Shown: positions 18,423-27,098 of the stretch, one piece after another
How the letters are laid out: each line of letters opens with the position of its first letter
How positions within the stretch are numbered: the stretch's first letter is position 1
DNA from: Caldilineaceae bacterium
GTDB lineage: Bacteria; Chloroflexota; Anaerolineae; Caldilineales; Caldilineaceae
NCBI GenBank assembly: GCA_022827195.1
Contig: JAJDTL010000038.1
Location: forward strand, 1 to 64,000
Direction: 5' to 3'
Length of the DNA stretch: 64,000 nt
Notes under the pieces: model-generated
What the model was told of the DNA's origin: nothing
Database searches by the model: none
Seen by the model: the letters and a program-made list of their open reading frames with translations, nothing else
Position numbers and translations under genes: made by a program

Positions 18423-19290
18423 CTGGCGCCGCTTCCGCCGCGACTACCTGCCCTTGGTAGGCGTAGCCGTCGTAATCATATTCGTGCTATTGGCGATCTT
18501 TGCCCCATTCATCGCCGCCGATCCCACCCAGATCGAAATGCGCCGCGAACAGGACGGCCAGACGCTCACGCCCCCCTTCCCCCCAAACCCCCGCAACCTC
18601 TTCGGCACAGACCAGCTCGGCCGCGACATCTTCGCCCGCGTCGTCTTCGGCCTTCGCACCTCGCTCATCGTCGGCATCCTCGTGCGCGGCCTCTCGATGG
18701 TCGCAGGCACCCTGCTTGGCCTGATCTCCGGCTTCTTCCCCCGAATCGTAGACAACGTCATCATGCGACTGACCGACATTATGCTCGCCTTTCCCGTCAT
18801 CCTCCTCGCCATGACCGTAACCGCCGCCCTCGGCCCCGGCCTCGTCACCGTCTGCGTCGCCCTTGTCCTCGTCGCCTGGCCCGACGTCGCCCGCCTTGTT
18901 CGCGGCCAGGTCCTCGCCATCAGAGAGCAGACCTACGTCGAGGCCGCCCGCTCGATTGGCGCCGGCAACAGCCGCATCCTCCTGCGCCACGTCCTGCCCA
19001 ACTGCATGGGGCCCATAGTCGTGGCATTCTCGATGGGCATTCCCGGCGCCATCATGTACGAAGCAGGCCTCAGCTTCTTCGGCTTTGGCATCCAGCCCCC
19101 CACGCCCAGCCTCGGATCGATCATCAGCGACGGACGCGGCTACATCACCGTCGCCCCTTGGTATCCCGGCTTCCCCGGCCTCGTCCTCACCCTCCTCGTG
19201 CTCAGCATCAACCTGATTGGCGATGGCCTGATCGACGTCTTGAACCCACGCGCCGCCGAAGGCACCGGCAACAGACAATCCACCATCTGA
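18388..19290 (+). CDS. ABC transporter permease, DppC-type
   Basis: Partner permease of 300 residues. It has an N-terminal helix, the family segment FGTDQLGRDIFARVVFGLRT and the EAA loop EAARSIGAGNSRILLRHVLP. The C-terminal YITVAPWYPGFPGL and NLIGDGLIDVLNPR are diagnostic of DppC/OppC. It overlaps the preceding permease gene, so translation is probably coupled. No ATPase gene follows; the next gene is an amidohydrolase with its own promoter. Confidence 0.92.
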   Translation: MRSSTRASATLDWRRFRRDYLPLVGVAVVIIFVLLAIFAPFIAADPTQIEMRREQDGQTLTPPFPPNPRNLFGTDQLGRDIFARVVFGLRTSLIVGILVRGLSMVAGTLLGLISGFFPRIVDNVIMRLTDIMLAFPVILLAMTVTAALGPGLVTVCVALVLVAWPDVARLVRGQVLAIREQTYVEAARSIGAGNSRILLRHVLPNCMGPIVVAFSMGIPGAIMYEAGLSFFGFGIQPPTPSLGSIISDGRGYITVAPWYPGFPGLVLTLLVLSINLIGDGLIDVLNPRAAEGTGNRQSTI

Positions 19291-19291
19291 T

Positions 19292-19321
19292 TTGGCTGCG
19301 CCGCCGCACGTCTGCTAAACT
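19292..19321 (+). promoter_or_regulatory. Promoter of the amidohydrolase-Rieske pair
   Basis: TTGGCT (19292-19297), an 18-base spacer and TAAACT (19316-19321) with TG plus one base before it. The predicted start is near 19328, just before an AAGGAG ribosome site at 19338-19343. Confidence 0.5.
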
Positions 19322-19368
19322 CGACTGACGGTTCAGCAAGGAGATGCCGCAATTTGCGAGAGGCGCCG

Positions 19369-20544
19369 ATGGCTACCGAAAACCAGGACGTCACAGTTCA
19401 ACGGGTCGAACCATCCTACAATCCCGTCCAGGACGAAGACCTCGACCAGTACGGCCGCGAGCTGCAAGACTGCACTATCGTCGACGTCGACGTCCACGTC
19501 GATGACACGCTCATGTTCATGCTCGATTACATGGACGGCCACTTCCGCAAGCGCATGGAAACCGTCCTTCAGGCCGACTTCAAGGGCGAGCCCGGCAACT
19601 CTCTCCGCAATATGATTGCCCACATCGCCTGGCTCGGCTCCTCCTACGACAAGCCGCCCCGTGCGAAACTGGCCACCAAAGAGGACCTGCTCGCCCGCAT
19701 GGAAAAGGGCATAATCGACTACAGCATCCTCTTTCCAAGTGAGCTTCTTCCCATCGGCTATCTGCCCGAACCCAAGTGGGCAGCGGCCCTCGCCACCGCC
19801 TACAACCAGTACATGGTAGACGCATACCAGCATCTGGACGGCGTCAAAGTTGCCATCGTCGTCGCCCCGCAAGACCCGCAGCACGCCGCCGAAGAGATCG
19901 ACCGCCACGCCGCCCACCCCGATGTCGTCAGCGTCTGCGTCCCCGACGTCGGCGTCAACCCGCCCATAGGCGACCAAAAATATTGGCCCATTTTCGAGGC
20001 CGCCGCCCGCCACAGTTTGCCGATCAGCTTCCACGGCATCGAGGCCCTCATACACGACAACTATCCTCTGCGCGTCGCCCATTTCCATACCCTCATGCAG
20101 GTCAACAGCATGGGCTTCCCCTTCACCTCGATGCTGCAGATCATGTCGGTCGTCTGCTCCGGCATCCCTGTGCGATTTCCCAACCTCAAGTTCGCCATCC
20201 TCGAGGCCGGCCTGACCTGGATGCCTTTCATCATGTACCGGCTCGACGCTGCCTATCTTCGCTACCGCACCGAACTACCGGCGCTGGAGAAAAAGCCCAG
20301 CGATTACATCCGCGACTGGTACGTCGGCACGCACGAACTAGAGGCGCTCCCCCGCCGAGGCGACCTCGTCAAACTGATCGAACTCTACCAGGGTCATGAC
20401 ACGACAATGTGGGCGTCCGACTGGCCGCACCTCGAGCGCGATCTCATCGCCGGGCTCATGCGATACGACATGGACGACGCCTTGCGCCGCAAAATCCTAG
20501 GCGAAAACGCGCTCCGCTTCTTCGGACTGCAGCCCAGAAAATGA
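19369..20544 (+). CDS. Amidohydrolase (ACMSD/Amidohydro_2-like TIM barrel)
   Basis: A 391-residue member of the amidohydrolase-2 group, metal-dependent hydrolases or decarboxylases. The N-terminal metal motif reads DVDVHVDD, so the usual HxH is H-x-D here. The later histidine is in SFHGIEAL and the C-terminal metal Asp in WASDWPHLE. Active-site chemistry cannot be assigned. Two starts are possible: TTG 19354, 10 bases after AAGGAG, or ATG 19369 with GAGAGG just upstream; the latter is used. Its stop overlaps the Rieske gene start as ATGA (20541-20544), so the two products are made together and may work on one substrate. Confidence 0.78.
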   Translation: MATENQDVTVQRVEPSYNPVQDEDLDQYGRELQDCTIVDVDVHVDDTLMFMLDYMDGHFRKRMETVLQADFKGEPGNSLRNMIAHIAWLGSSYDKPPRAKLATKEDLLARMEKGIIDYSILFPSELLPIGYLPEPKWAAALATAYNQYMVDAYQHLDGVKVAIVVAPQDPQHAAEEIDRHAAHPDVVSVCVPDVGVNPPIGDQKYWPIFEAAARHSLPISFHGIEALIHDNYPLRVAHFHTLMQVNSMGFPFTSMLQIMSVVCSGIPVRFPNLKFAILEAGLTWMPFIMYRLDAAYLRYRTELPALEKKPSDYIRDWYVGTHELEALPRRGDLVKLIELYQGHDTTMWASDWPHLERDLIAGLMRYDMDDALRRKILGENALRFFGLQPRK

Positions 20545-20933
20545 CAACCGCCCTGCCGCCCGCACGCCAAACGCGCCGTAAACGCAGAATCACCGTTGCC
20601 GCCGCGGCCGACTTCCCACCCGGCTCCCGAGTCGAGGTACAGGCCGGCCGCGCTGTGATCGCCGTTTTCAATGTAGAAGGCGAATACTTTGCCCTTCACG
20701 GCCGCTGCCCGCACCAGTCCGCACCGCTCAGCCGCGGCCGCCTGCAAGGCACCGTAATCTGCAACGCCGCGACCTGCTGGGAGACCGAGTGGGCCTTCGA
20801 CGGCGAAATCCTGGTCTGCCCAGGCCACGGCATGGAGTATCACGTCAGGAGCGGCAAGGCCATCGGCTACGACCTCCAGCTGCGCACCTACGAGGTCGTC
20901 GTCGAAGACGGCCACGTGATGCTTCTCCTCTGA
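20541..20933 (+). CDS. Rieske [2Fe-2S] ferredoxin-like protein
   Basis: A 130-residue soluble Rieske protein. Cluster ligands are C56 and H58 in RCPHQSAPL, and C93 and H96 in CPGHGMEYH. The spacer between the two pairs is 34 residues, about twice the common 16-17; a longer spacer also occurs in some stand-alone Rieske ferredoxins. No membrane segment is present, so it probably passes electrons in the cytoplasm to an oxygenase or hydrolase partner. The ATG overlaps the stop of the amidohydrolase gene (4-base overlap). Confidence 0.88.
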   Translation: MTTALPPARQTRRKRRITVAAAADFPPGSRVEVQAGRAVIAVFNVEGEYFALHGRCPHQSAPLSRGRLQGTVICNAATCWETEWAFDGEILVCPGHGMEYHVRSGKAIGYDLQLRTYEVVVEDGHVMLLL

Positions 20934-21016
20934 TTCCTGCGTAAGCTTGCTGCGACCATTGTGGCCGAACTCGCCGCCCATTCCCTCAACACCAGTCACA
21001 CACGGAGCCAAACTCG

Positions 21017-22249
21017 ATGATTGCGCGCCCGATACGCCAGGCCGAATTCGGTGAACCGATTCCGGTAACAATCGACGACATGCTGAATGAAATCAGCAAT
21101 CAGGGTCCGGCCGTTCCAGCGGTCATGGACTCCGTCCAGCCGCAACTCGAGGCGCTCGATCCGAGTCTCTTCGCCGCCGCCTCGCACATCTACATAACCG
21201 GTTGCGGTGACTCCTACTTCGCCGGTCTGGCCGCCCGCTACGCCTTCGCCCGCTATGCAGGTGTTCCGACCGATGCGCTCGAGGCCCTTGAATTCGGACG
21301 TTACGCCGCAGAATACCTTCCCCCGGACTCTCTGGTCTTCGGCATCTCCAACTCCGGCAAGGCCACCCGCTCCGTCGAAGCCGCCGTAAACGCCCGTCTC
21401 GGCGGCGCGCACACGGTCGCCATCACCGGCAATCCCGACGGCTGGCTGGCGCAGGAGTCAGACACCATCCTCGACCAGAGCGTCCGCCTCGACGGCGAAC
21501 TGATTGGCATGCCCAGCAACCTCGCCACCGACACCGAGCCGGACAAGCCCCGCCGCGGCTCTTTTGGCCTTGTGAACTATCTGGCCAGCCTGACGACACT
21601 CTACCTGACCGCCTTCCACACTGGCGTCGTGCGCGGCAATCTCACCGAAGCCGAGGCCGGCGCGTTGCGCGCGGAGCTGCGCACCACCGCCGACCTCATC
21701 ACGCAGACGGTCGACCTCTGCACGCCTGCAGCCAAGGCCTACGCAGAGAAGGTAAAGGAGGTCGACAGCTATACGATCCTCGGTTCCGGGCCCAGCCTGG
21801 CTACCAGCCTGTTCTACGCGGCCAAGACCTACGAGCTCCCGCGCGTCTACGGCGTCTCCCAGGAGCTGGAGGAGTGGGCGCACGAGCAGTATTTTCTCAC
21901 CGGGCCGGGCACGCAGGTCCTCTTCATCGCGCCGCAAGGCCGCAGCATCTCACGTGTGCGCGAACTGTTACACACGACCCGCACGATGGGCGGCACCGGG
22001 GTCGTGGTCGCTGACGAAAGCAACGCCGAACTTGCCGCGGCCGCCGACGTGAAACTGCCCGTGGCGGGCAACGTGCAGGAAGCGCTCTCGCCGCTCGTAT
22101 ACTGCGTCCCGGGCCAGCTTTTCGCCACCTTCCTGGCCCGGGCACGCGGCCGTCTGGCCTTCGAATTCGATTCCCCGCTCCAGTATGAGATGAACATGCG
22201 CACGATCCAGGAAAGTCAGCTGATCGAGTTTCATCCTGCGCTTAAATGA
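21017..22249 (+). CDS. SIS-domain sugar isomerase/deaminase-like protein
   Basis: A 410-residue protein with two SIS (sugar-phosphate isomerase) domains, like the isomerase half of GlmS but without the glutaminase half. The first carries ITGCGDSYFAG and GISNSGKATRS; the second carries ILGSGPSLATSLFYAAKTYE, then SQELEEWAHEQYF. It probably acts on an amino sugar or glycated compound phosphate. The gene ends in ATGA shared with the next kinase start (22246-22249). It heads a three-gene operon with a PfkB kinase and an eIF2B-fold protein, implying a short sugar-phosphate pathway. Confidence 0.82.
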   Translation: MIARPIRQAEFGEPIPVTIDDMLNEISNQGPAVPAVMDSVQPQLEALDPSLFAAASHIYITGCGDSYFAGLAARYAFARYAGVPTDALEALEFGRYAAEYLPPDSLVFGISNSGKATRSVEAAVNARLGGAHTVAITGNPDGWLAQESDTILDQSVRLDGELIGMPSNLATDTEPDKPRRGSFGLVNYLASLTTLYLTAFHTGVVRGNLTEAEAGALRAELRTTADLITQTVDLCTPAAKAYAEKVKEVDSYTILGSGPSLATSLFYAAKTYELPRVYGVSQELEEWAHEQYFLTGPGTQVLFIAPQGRSISRVRELLHTTRTMGGTGVVVADESNAELAAAADVKLPVAGNVQEALSPLVYCVPGQLFATFLARARGRLAFEFDSPLQYEMNMRTIQESQLIEFHPALK

Positions 22250-23232
22250 GCGCTGCTTCGGCCTCTGCAGGCGAGGGCCTGCCAGTGCCGCGCCGGTTTG
22301 ACCTGATTGTTATCGGGGTAAGCTGCACGGAGGAGATTATCGGCGTCTCCTCTCTGCCGGCGCTCGACAGCCATCGCGAGATCGAGGTCCTCGGCCGCTG
22401 GCGCAGCGTCGGCGGAAACGGCCTGAATGTCGCCGTTAACGCGGCACGCCTGGGAGCAGATGTCGCCCTCATCTCCAAGGTTCCCAATACGATTGCCGGG
22501 GAAGTAGACGCCGCCCTGGACGCGGCCGCCGTAGACGGCACCTTCCTGGTGCCGGAGCCATGCAGGCCCGCCCCAGACGTCCTGCTCATAACTGACGCCG
22601 TGGGCGACTACAGCGTACTGGTCTCAGACCGGTCCGGTCTGGCCTTTACCCCCGAAGATATCGGCGCGCGGGCGCCTCTCAACGCCAGGTACGTCCATAT
22701 TGATGGCTTCACCCTGGGTGCACTAGGCACCGAGTCCCAGCTGCGGGCCGGTCGGCGGTGGATTGCCCTCGCCAAGGACTCACCGGCGGCCCTGTCGATC
22801 GATCTGAACCGGGCGATTTGCGACAGCCAGCCGCGGCTGGTCCGCGAAATTATCAGCCAGGCGGACATCCTCTTCGCCAACGCCTATGAGGCGGAGACGG
22901 TGACGGGAGTTGCTGACATGGAAGCGGCGACCCGAAAACTCGTGGATGCCGGCGCACGCGCCGTCGTCGTAAAGAACGGCGCCGACGGACTGGTTTGCGC
23001 CACATCGCAGAGCATGGAACGGGTGCCGGCTTTTGCGCTGCCCATTGCCGACTCTGTCGGCGCCGGCGATGGCGTTGCCGCCGGCACGCTGTATGGCCTG
23101 GCACGCGGCTTGCCCCTGGCTGAAGCGGCCGGCTACGGCGCGGCCGTCGCCGCCATCGTTTGTACGGGACATGGTTCTCAGGGGACCGTTATTGATTCGG
23201 CCGATATCACGCGCCTACTGAAGGAAAGATAG
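22246..23232 (+). CDS. PfkB-family sugar kinase
   Basis: Ribokinase-fold kinase of 328 residues. The substrate-binding GGNGLNVAVNAARLG is near residue 57 and the ATP/catalytic signature DSVGAGDGVAAGTLYG near residue 268, with the catalytic Asp present. Translation is coupled to the SIS gene by a 4-base overlap, and the eIF2B-like gene starts 2 bases after its stop. The three enzymes should therefore act on the same metabolite series. The specific sugar is not predictable. Confidence 0.87.
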   Translation: MSAASASAGEGLPVPRRFDLIVIGVSCTEEIIGVSSLPALDSHREIEVLGRWRSVGGNGLNVAVNAARLGADVALISKVPNTIAGEVDAALDAAAVDGTFLVPEPCRPAPDVLLITDAVGDYSVLVSDRSGLAFTPEDIGARAPLNARYVHIDGFTLGALGTESQLRAGRRWIALAKDSPAALSIDLNRAICDSQPRLVREIISQADILFANAYEAETVTGVADMEAATRKLVDAGARAVVVKNGADGLVCATSQSMERVPAFALPIADSVGAGDGVAAGTLYGLARGLPLAEAAGYGAAVAAIVCTGHGSQGTVIDSADITRLLKER

Positions 23233-23234
23233 AG

Positions 23235-24227
23235 ATGAAAACGGCGCCCCGCGACACTAAACTTGCCTCGTTCCCCACCTCCGTGCGCCGGCTCCTCACT
23301 TCGATCGAGAATTCAGGACCGCTGGGCACGAGCGCGGTGATCGGGATTTTCACGGAGGCGCTTGAACGGCTGGCCAAGGACAGCGAATCCCCGTCCGGGC
23401 CCCTTCTCGCGGGCCAGGCGCTTTCGCTCGTCGACTACTTTCTGAGCACACGCGGACGGTTTTCGGCCGCTGTCGACAACTGCTTCTCGCCCCTGCAGGC
23501 GGAGCTGAGTTCCAGGCAGGCGAACGCTGTCAGCATCGATGAGGTACGCAATGCGCTCAGGTCCTTCAGCCGCGATCAGGAGAATGCGCGGCAGGAGAGG
23601 CTGCGCGCCATTGCCGCCGCCGGCGCCGCGCGTCTGTCAAAGGCAAAGAGCCTGCTGCTGTACGATTACAGCAGCACAGCGATGAACGTAGTCGCCTCAC
23701 TTGTGAAAGGCGGAAGCGAGCTAACGCTGGTCGTGCCTGAGAGCAGAACGTGCGCCGGCTTCCTACCGATCCTGCGCCGAGGAGCTGAGCTCCAGTGCGG
23801 GTTGCGCCTCATCCCCGACGCCGCGCTGGCCCACGCGATGCCATTGTGCGACGCCGTCCTGGTCGGCGTCGAGACCTTCTTCGCCGACGGCTCCTTTACC
23901 AACACGATCGGAACGCTGACGACGGCAATCGTAGCCAAATCCTACGGGGTCCCGTTCTACCCGGTGACAGATCTGACCAAGGCGGCCGCCACAGGAGCGC
24001 CCGACGCGCAGCCGCGGCGGGCCTTCTTAGAACCGCTTGCTGGCACCTGCGAGCTGAAGAATATGAAGTTGCTGGAGGTGAATTATCCGCCCCTGGAAAC
24101 GGTACCGCTCGACCTGGTAACTGGCTTCATCACCGAGAAGGGCGTTCTCCAACCAGGTGAAACTTGCATGAATCCGCGGCCGCCCCCGAAGAGGGAAATG
24201 AGTGACACCGCCGGCTCCGGGCTATAG
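23235..24227 (+). CDS. eIF2B-fold protein with altered isomerase site
   Basis: A 330-residue member of the eIF2B alpha/beta/delta, ribose-1,5-bisphosphate isomerase and MtnA superfamily. The helical N-terminal half leads into a Rossmann-like half with LLYDYSSTAMNVV (141-153), VVPESRTCAGF, the loop VGVETFFADG (210-219) and NTIGT (223-227). Known isomerases use a Cys at the position of D144 and an Asp where E213 lies. Both are replaced here, so it may have a new reaction or bind a ligand without catalysis. The gene is the last of the SIS-kinase operon. The C-terminal about 20 residues are Pro-rich and probably unstructured. Confidence 0.75.
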   Translation: MKTAPRDTKLASFPTSVRRLLTSIENSGPLGTSAVIGIFTEALERLAKDSESPSGPLLAGQALSLVDYFLSTRGRFSAAVDNCFSPLQAELSSRQANAVSIDEVRNALRSFSRDQENARQERLRAIAAAGAARLSKAKSLLLYDYSSTAMNVVASLVKGGSELTLVVPESRTCAGFLPILRRGAELQCGLRLIPDAALAHAMPLCDAVLVGVETFFADGSFTNTIGTLTTAIVAKSYGVPFYPVTDLTKAAATGAPDAQPRRAFLEPLAGTCELKNMKLLEVNYPPLETVPLDLVTGFITEKGVLQPGETCMNPRPPPKREMSDTAGSGL

Positions 24228-24270
24228 AGCCTGCGCTCCATGCCGGGCGAAACACTGCCCGCAATGCAGG

Positions 24271-24353
<83 letters not shown>

Positions 24354-24361
24354 GGACGTTC

Positions 24362-24390
24362 ATTGTAGAGAGATCCCTTTACAGCGTCAA
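24362..24390 (-). promoter_or_regulatory. Promoter of tRNA-Leu
   Basis: On the minus strand TTGACG (24385-24390) and TACAAT (24362-24367) are separated by exactly 17 bases. The predicted start is about 24355, right at the tRNA 5' end. Confidence 0.75.
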
Positions 24391-24443
24391 TCTGAGCCGT
24401 AATCGCGAGACCGACTCGCGTGCATCGCGTCACGCGCTGGTCT

Positions 24444-25658
24444 CTACCGACCCAGGTAACGACGCACATTTTCGGCGTGTTCGGCAAAAGTCTTCGAGAA
24501 TGCGTGCGCGCCGCTTCCGTCGGGCGTGGCCACGTAATAGTAGAAGTCGTGCTGCTCCGGATTCAACGCCGCGCGAAAGGCGTCTTCACCTGGGCTGGCG
24601 ATCGGGCCGGGCGGCAGGCCCGCTTCCAGGTAGGTATTGTATGGGCTGGCAACGCCCTGGTACTCTTCCAGGAATACAGGCGTTTTCCACCACTGGCCGC
24701 TCTCCTCTTGGTAACCCATCGCGTATTGTACTGTGGCGTCTACCTCGAGCCGCATACCCGCATTGAGGCGATTGACGAGCACACCCGCGATGGCGGCCCG
24801 CTCCAGATCCACGACAGCCTCCCGCTCGACAATACTCGCCAGCACCAGGACCCCGTGCAGGGTCAGAGCCGGACTTCTGCCGTTTGCCGCCCGCTCGTGT
24901 AGCGGCGCCATTCGCTCGCCAAATGCATCCAACTGCCTTAATATGAGGCCCGCCGCATCCGGCCCCTCCGCCGGCAGGATATAGGTCGCGGGAAAAAGAT
25001 AACCTTCCAGGCTTCCGCCCGGTGGCAGGGACGCCAAAAACGGCCATCGTTTTTGGACTTCTTCGCAACAGGTCTGCGAACTGCCCTGTCCGCCCGCGCC
25101 GTTCTGCGCGAGAATCGCATCCTCAAGCGCGCGGAAGTCAGGTCCTAGCGCGATGCGTCGATAGGCTTCGCCTGACACTCTCCCCTCTGCATCGAGAAAG
25201 TCGGCCACCTGTTCGAGCCTCCAACCTTCCCGGATGGTCACACGAATTCCGGCGGCCAGGTCACTGCTCAAAACTTCTGCGATCTCGACCGGCGTCATGT
25301 TGGCGCGCAGGAAGAAGGTCCCGGCCTTCAGGTCCTGGTCCATTCCCATTGCACGCACGTATGCCTCAAACAGCTTGGAATCGCCTACCAGCCCTGCCAA
25401 AAGCAGCTGATCGGCGATGTCGCGCGCCAAGGTTCCGGGCTCTATTCTGAACTCGATGGTCCGATCGTCATAGGACGCAGGAACGTTCAGGTCGGCACGG
25501 TTCGCCTCCAGGTATGCCCTCAACTCCTGCCCGCGGCTGCACGAAGCCGCAGCAACTGACAGGATTAAGATAAGGATGAAAAGTCCCATACCTGGCATCC
25601 GACGTACTCCCATTCCGGCGGGAAAAACTGTCCTTGCGCAATTGATCGGTTCAGGCAT
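24444..25658 (-). CDS. mltG: Endolytic murein transglycosylase MltG
   Basis: YceG/MltG family, 404 residues. It cleaves nascent peptidoglycan glycan strands outside the membrane and so ends strand growth. There is one N-terminal membrane segment (about residues 24-40, with a Cys at its end that could be lipidated). Family motifs are SLEGYLFPATY, the catalytic-Glu region ASIVEREAV, IAGVLVNRLNAGM, then YNTYLEAGLPPGPIASPG near the C-terminus. ATG 25658 has AGAAGAG just upstream and an extended -10 promoter 45 bases upstream. The gene is monocistronic; tRNA-Leu follows on the same strand with its own promoter. Confidence 0.93.
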   Translation of the reverse strand: MPEPINCARTVFPAGMGVRRMPGMGLFILILILSVAAASCSRGQELRAYLEANRADLNVPASYDDRTIEFRIEPGTLARDIADQLLLAGLVGDSKLFEAYVRAMGMDQDLKAGTFFLRANMTPVEIAEVLSSDLAAGIRVTIREGWRLEQVADFLDAEGRVSGEAYRRIALGPDFRALEDAILAQNGAGGQGSSQTCCEEVQKRWPFLASLPPGGSLEGYLFPATYILPAEGPDAAGLILRQLDAFGERMAPLHERAANGRSPALTLHGVLVLASIVEREAVVDLERAAIAGVLVNRLNAGMRLEVDATVQYAMGYQEESGQWWKTPVFLEEYQGVASPYNTYLEAGLPPGPIASPGEDAFRAALNPEQHDFYYYVATPDGSGAHAFSKTFAEHAENVRRYLGR

Positions 25659-25704
25659 CTCTTCTGCTCTCTAATACGTAAAGGGCGACACGCGCATCGC
25701 GCGC

Positions 25705-25713
25705 AGTATATCA
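25705..25713 (-). promoter_or_regulatory. Extended -10 promoter of mltG
   Basis: TGATATACT on the minus strand, that is TG plus one base plus TATACT. Predicted start about 25698, leader about 40 bases. Confidence 0.5.
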
Positions 25714-25927
25714 CTGCGACCAAGATTCGCTAAACCGCGCCCTAAAACTATGTTTCTTCCTTCGGGTGGGGCCACCTGTACACCGTTTTCTGCGGCTGGG
25801 TCACGCTTGTGAATCCGGCCGGTAGACGAGGTCAGCAAGCATCGCGTGTCCGGACGGATCGGTGTGCCAGCCAGTGTTCTATACGCCCAAAAGCTGCGGC
25901 CGAAATTCGCGCCGCAAGTACAAAATC

Positions 25928-25936
25928 TGATATAAT
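25928..25936 (+). promoter_or_regulatory. Extended -10 promoter of the GDP-sugar reductase gene
   Basis: TGATATAAT, a perfect TATAAT with TG plus one base before it. The ATG at 25935 overlaps this box, which argues that translation starts at the later ATG 25962. No good -35 is visible, as is common for extended -10 promoters. Confidence 0.6.
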
Positions 25937-25961
25937 GCCGCTTCCAGGAAGGGCCTCCTCC

Positions 25962-26993
25962 ATGCGCGTTCTGATCACCGGTGTTTCAGGATTTGTCGGT
26001 TCGGTCCTGGCAGAATACCTGTTGAATTTAGCCACAGCTCAGACGGCGGACCACGCCGATTTGCCGCAGGACGGGCCCGCGCCTCAGGTCCACGGAACTG
26101 TCCACCGCGCCGACCTGCGGATTAGGCATCTGCAGGACAGATTGCATCTCCACAGGGGCGACCTCCGCAACTCATCATGGATCGAACAGGTGGTCGAGGA
26201 GGTTCGTCCTGACTATGTCTTTCACTTGGCGGCATGGAGCGACGTGCGCGCCAGCTGGGACCAGCCCTGGGCTACCTATGAACTGAACATCAGCTGCCAG
26301 CTGAATTTGCTCGAGGCCCTGCGCCGCCACGCACCCGCCGCAAAAGCCCTTGTCGTGGCCTCATCGGAAGTCTACGGCCTGATCAGCAATGACGACCTGC
26401 CCGTTGACGAGGAAACACCTCTGCGGCCAAATTCCCCATACGGCATCAGCAAGGTCGTACAGGACTTGATGGCCTTTCAGTATTGGCTCAACTATCAGCT
26501 GCAGACTGTACGCGTGCGCAGCTTCAACCACATCGGTCCGGGCCAGTCCGACAGTTTCGCCGCCAGCGCCTTTGCACGGCAGATCGCCGAAATCGAGGCC
26601 GGTCTGCAACAGCCAGTTCTGAAGGTCGGCAACCTTGAGGCCAAGCGAGATTTTACCGATGTACGAGATATGGTCCGCGCCTACTGGCTGGCGACTTTAC
26701 GCGGAAAGCCAGGTGCAGTCTACAATGTGGGCAGCGGCAAGACCTACTCTATCCGGCGCGTCCTGGAGATTCTGCTCGATTTGAGCGCTGCTGACATCAG
26801 AGTAGAGTTGGATCGGGACAGGCTTCGGCCCAGTGATGTTGCTTGTTCTGTTTGCCAACCTGCCAAGCTGGTAGAGGTCACCGAATGGCGTCCAACTATC
26901 GACATCCGCCAGAGTCTGGCCGACATGCTTCAATACTGGCGGCAGCGCACCGGCGTCCACCCCGCGCGCTATGCTGAAGCCGCGGATGGTTGA
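25962..26993 (+). CDS. NAD-dependent epimerase/dehydratase, GDP-6-deoxy-4-keto-mannose reductase-like
   Basis: Short-chain extended dehydrogenase of 343 residues. Nucleotide-binding GVSGFVGS is near residue 7 and the catalytic Y-x3-K in SPYGISK near residue 163, with NHIGPGQ and RDFTDVRDMVRAY as in RMD/GMD enzymes. Because gmd follows 105 bases later, it most likely reduces GDP-4-keto-6-deoxymannose to GDP-rhamnose for glycan synthesis. ATG 25962 has AGGAAGGG upstream and follows the extended -10 promoter; in-frame codons upstream of it are not supported. Confidence 0.82.
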   Translation: MRVLITGVSGFVGSVLAEYLLNLATAQTADHADLPQDGPAPQVHGTVHRADLRIRHLQDRLHLHRGDLRNSSWIEQVVEEVRPDYVFHLAAWSDVRASWDQPWATYELNISCQLNLLEALRRHAPAAKALVVASSEVYGLISNDDLPVDEETPLRPNSPYGISKVVQDLMAFQYWLNYQLQTVRVRSFNHIGPGQSDSFAASAFARQIAEIEAGLQQPVLKVGNLEAKRDFTDVRDMVRAYWLATLRGKPGAVYNVGSGKTYSIRRVLEILLDLSAADIRVELDRDRLRPSDVACSVCQPAKLVEVTEWRPTIDIRQSLADMLQYWRQRTGVHPARYAEAADG

Positions 26994-27098
26994 GGACTTC
27001 GGAGTCCTTGCATTAGTCGGATAGCCGCCTGTCGCGATCCTGGGACTGCTTCCACTTGATGCAACTATTGATGAGGCTAGGGAGGTTCGAATAGGACG

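Noticed and set aside
20541-20933. Rieske protein with doubled ligand spacing as a degenerate cluster site
   Set aside because: All four ligands are present and long-spacer Rieske ferredoxins are known, so it is probably functional and not a finding on its own.
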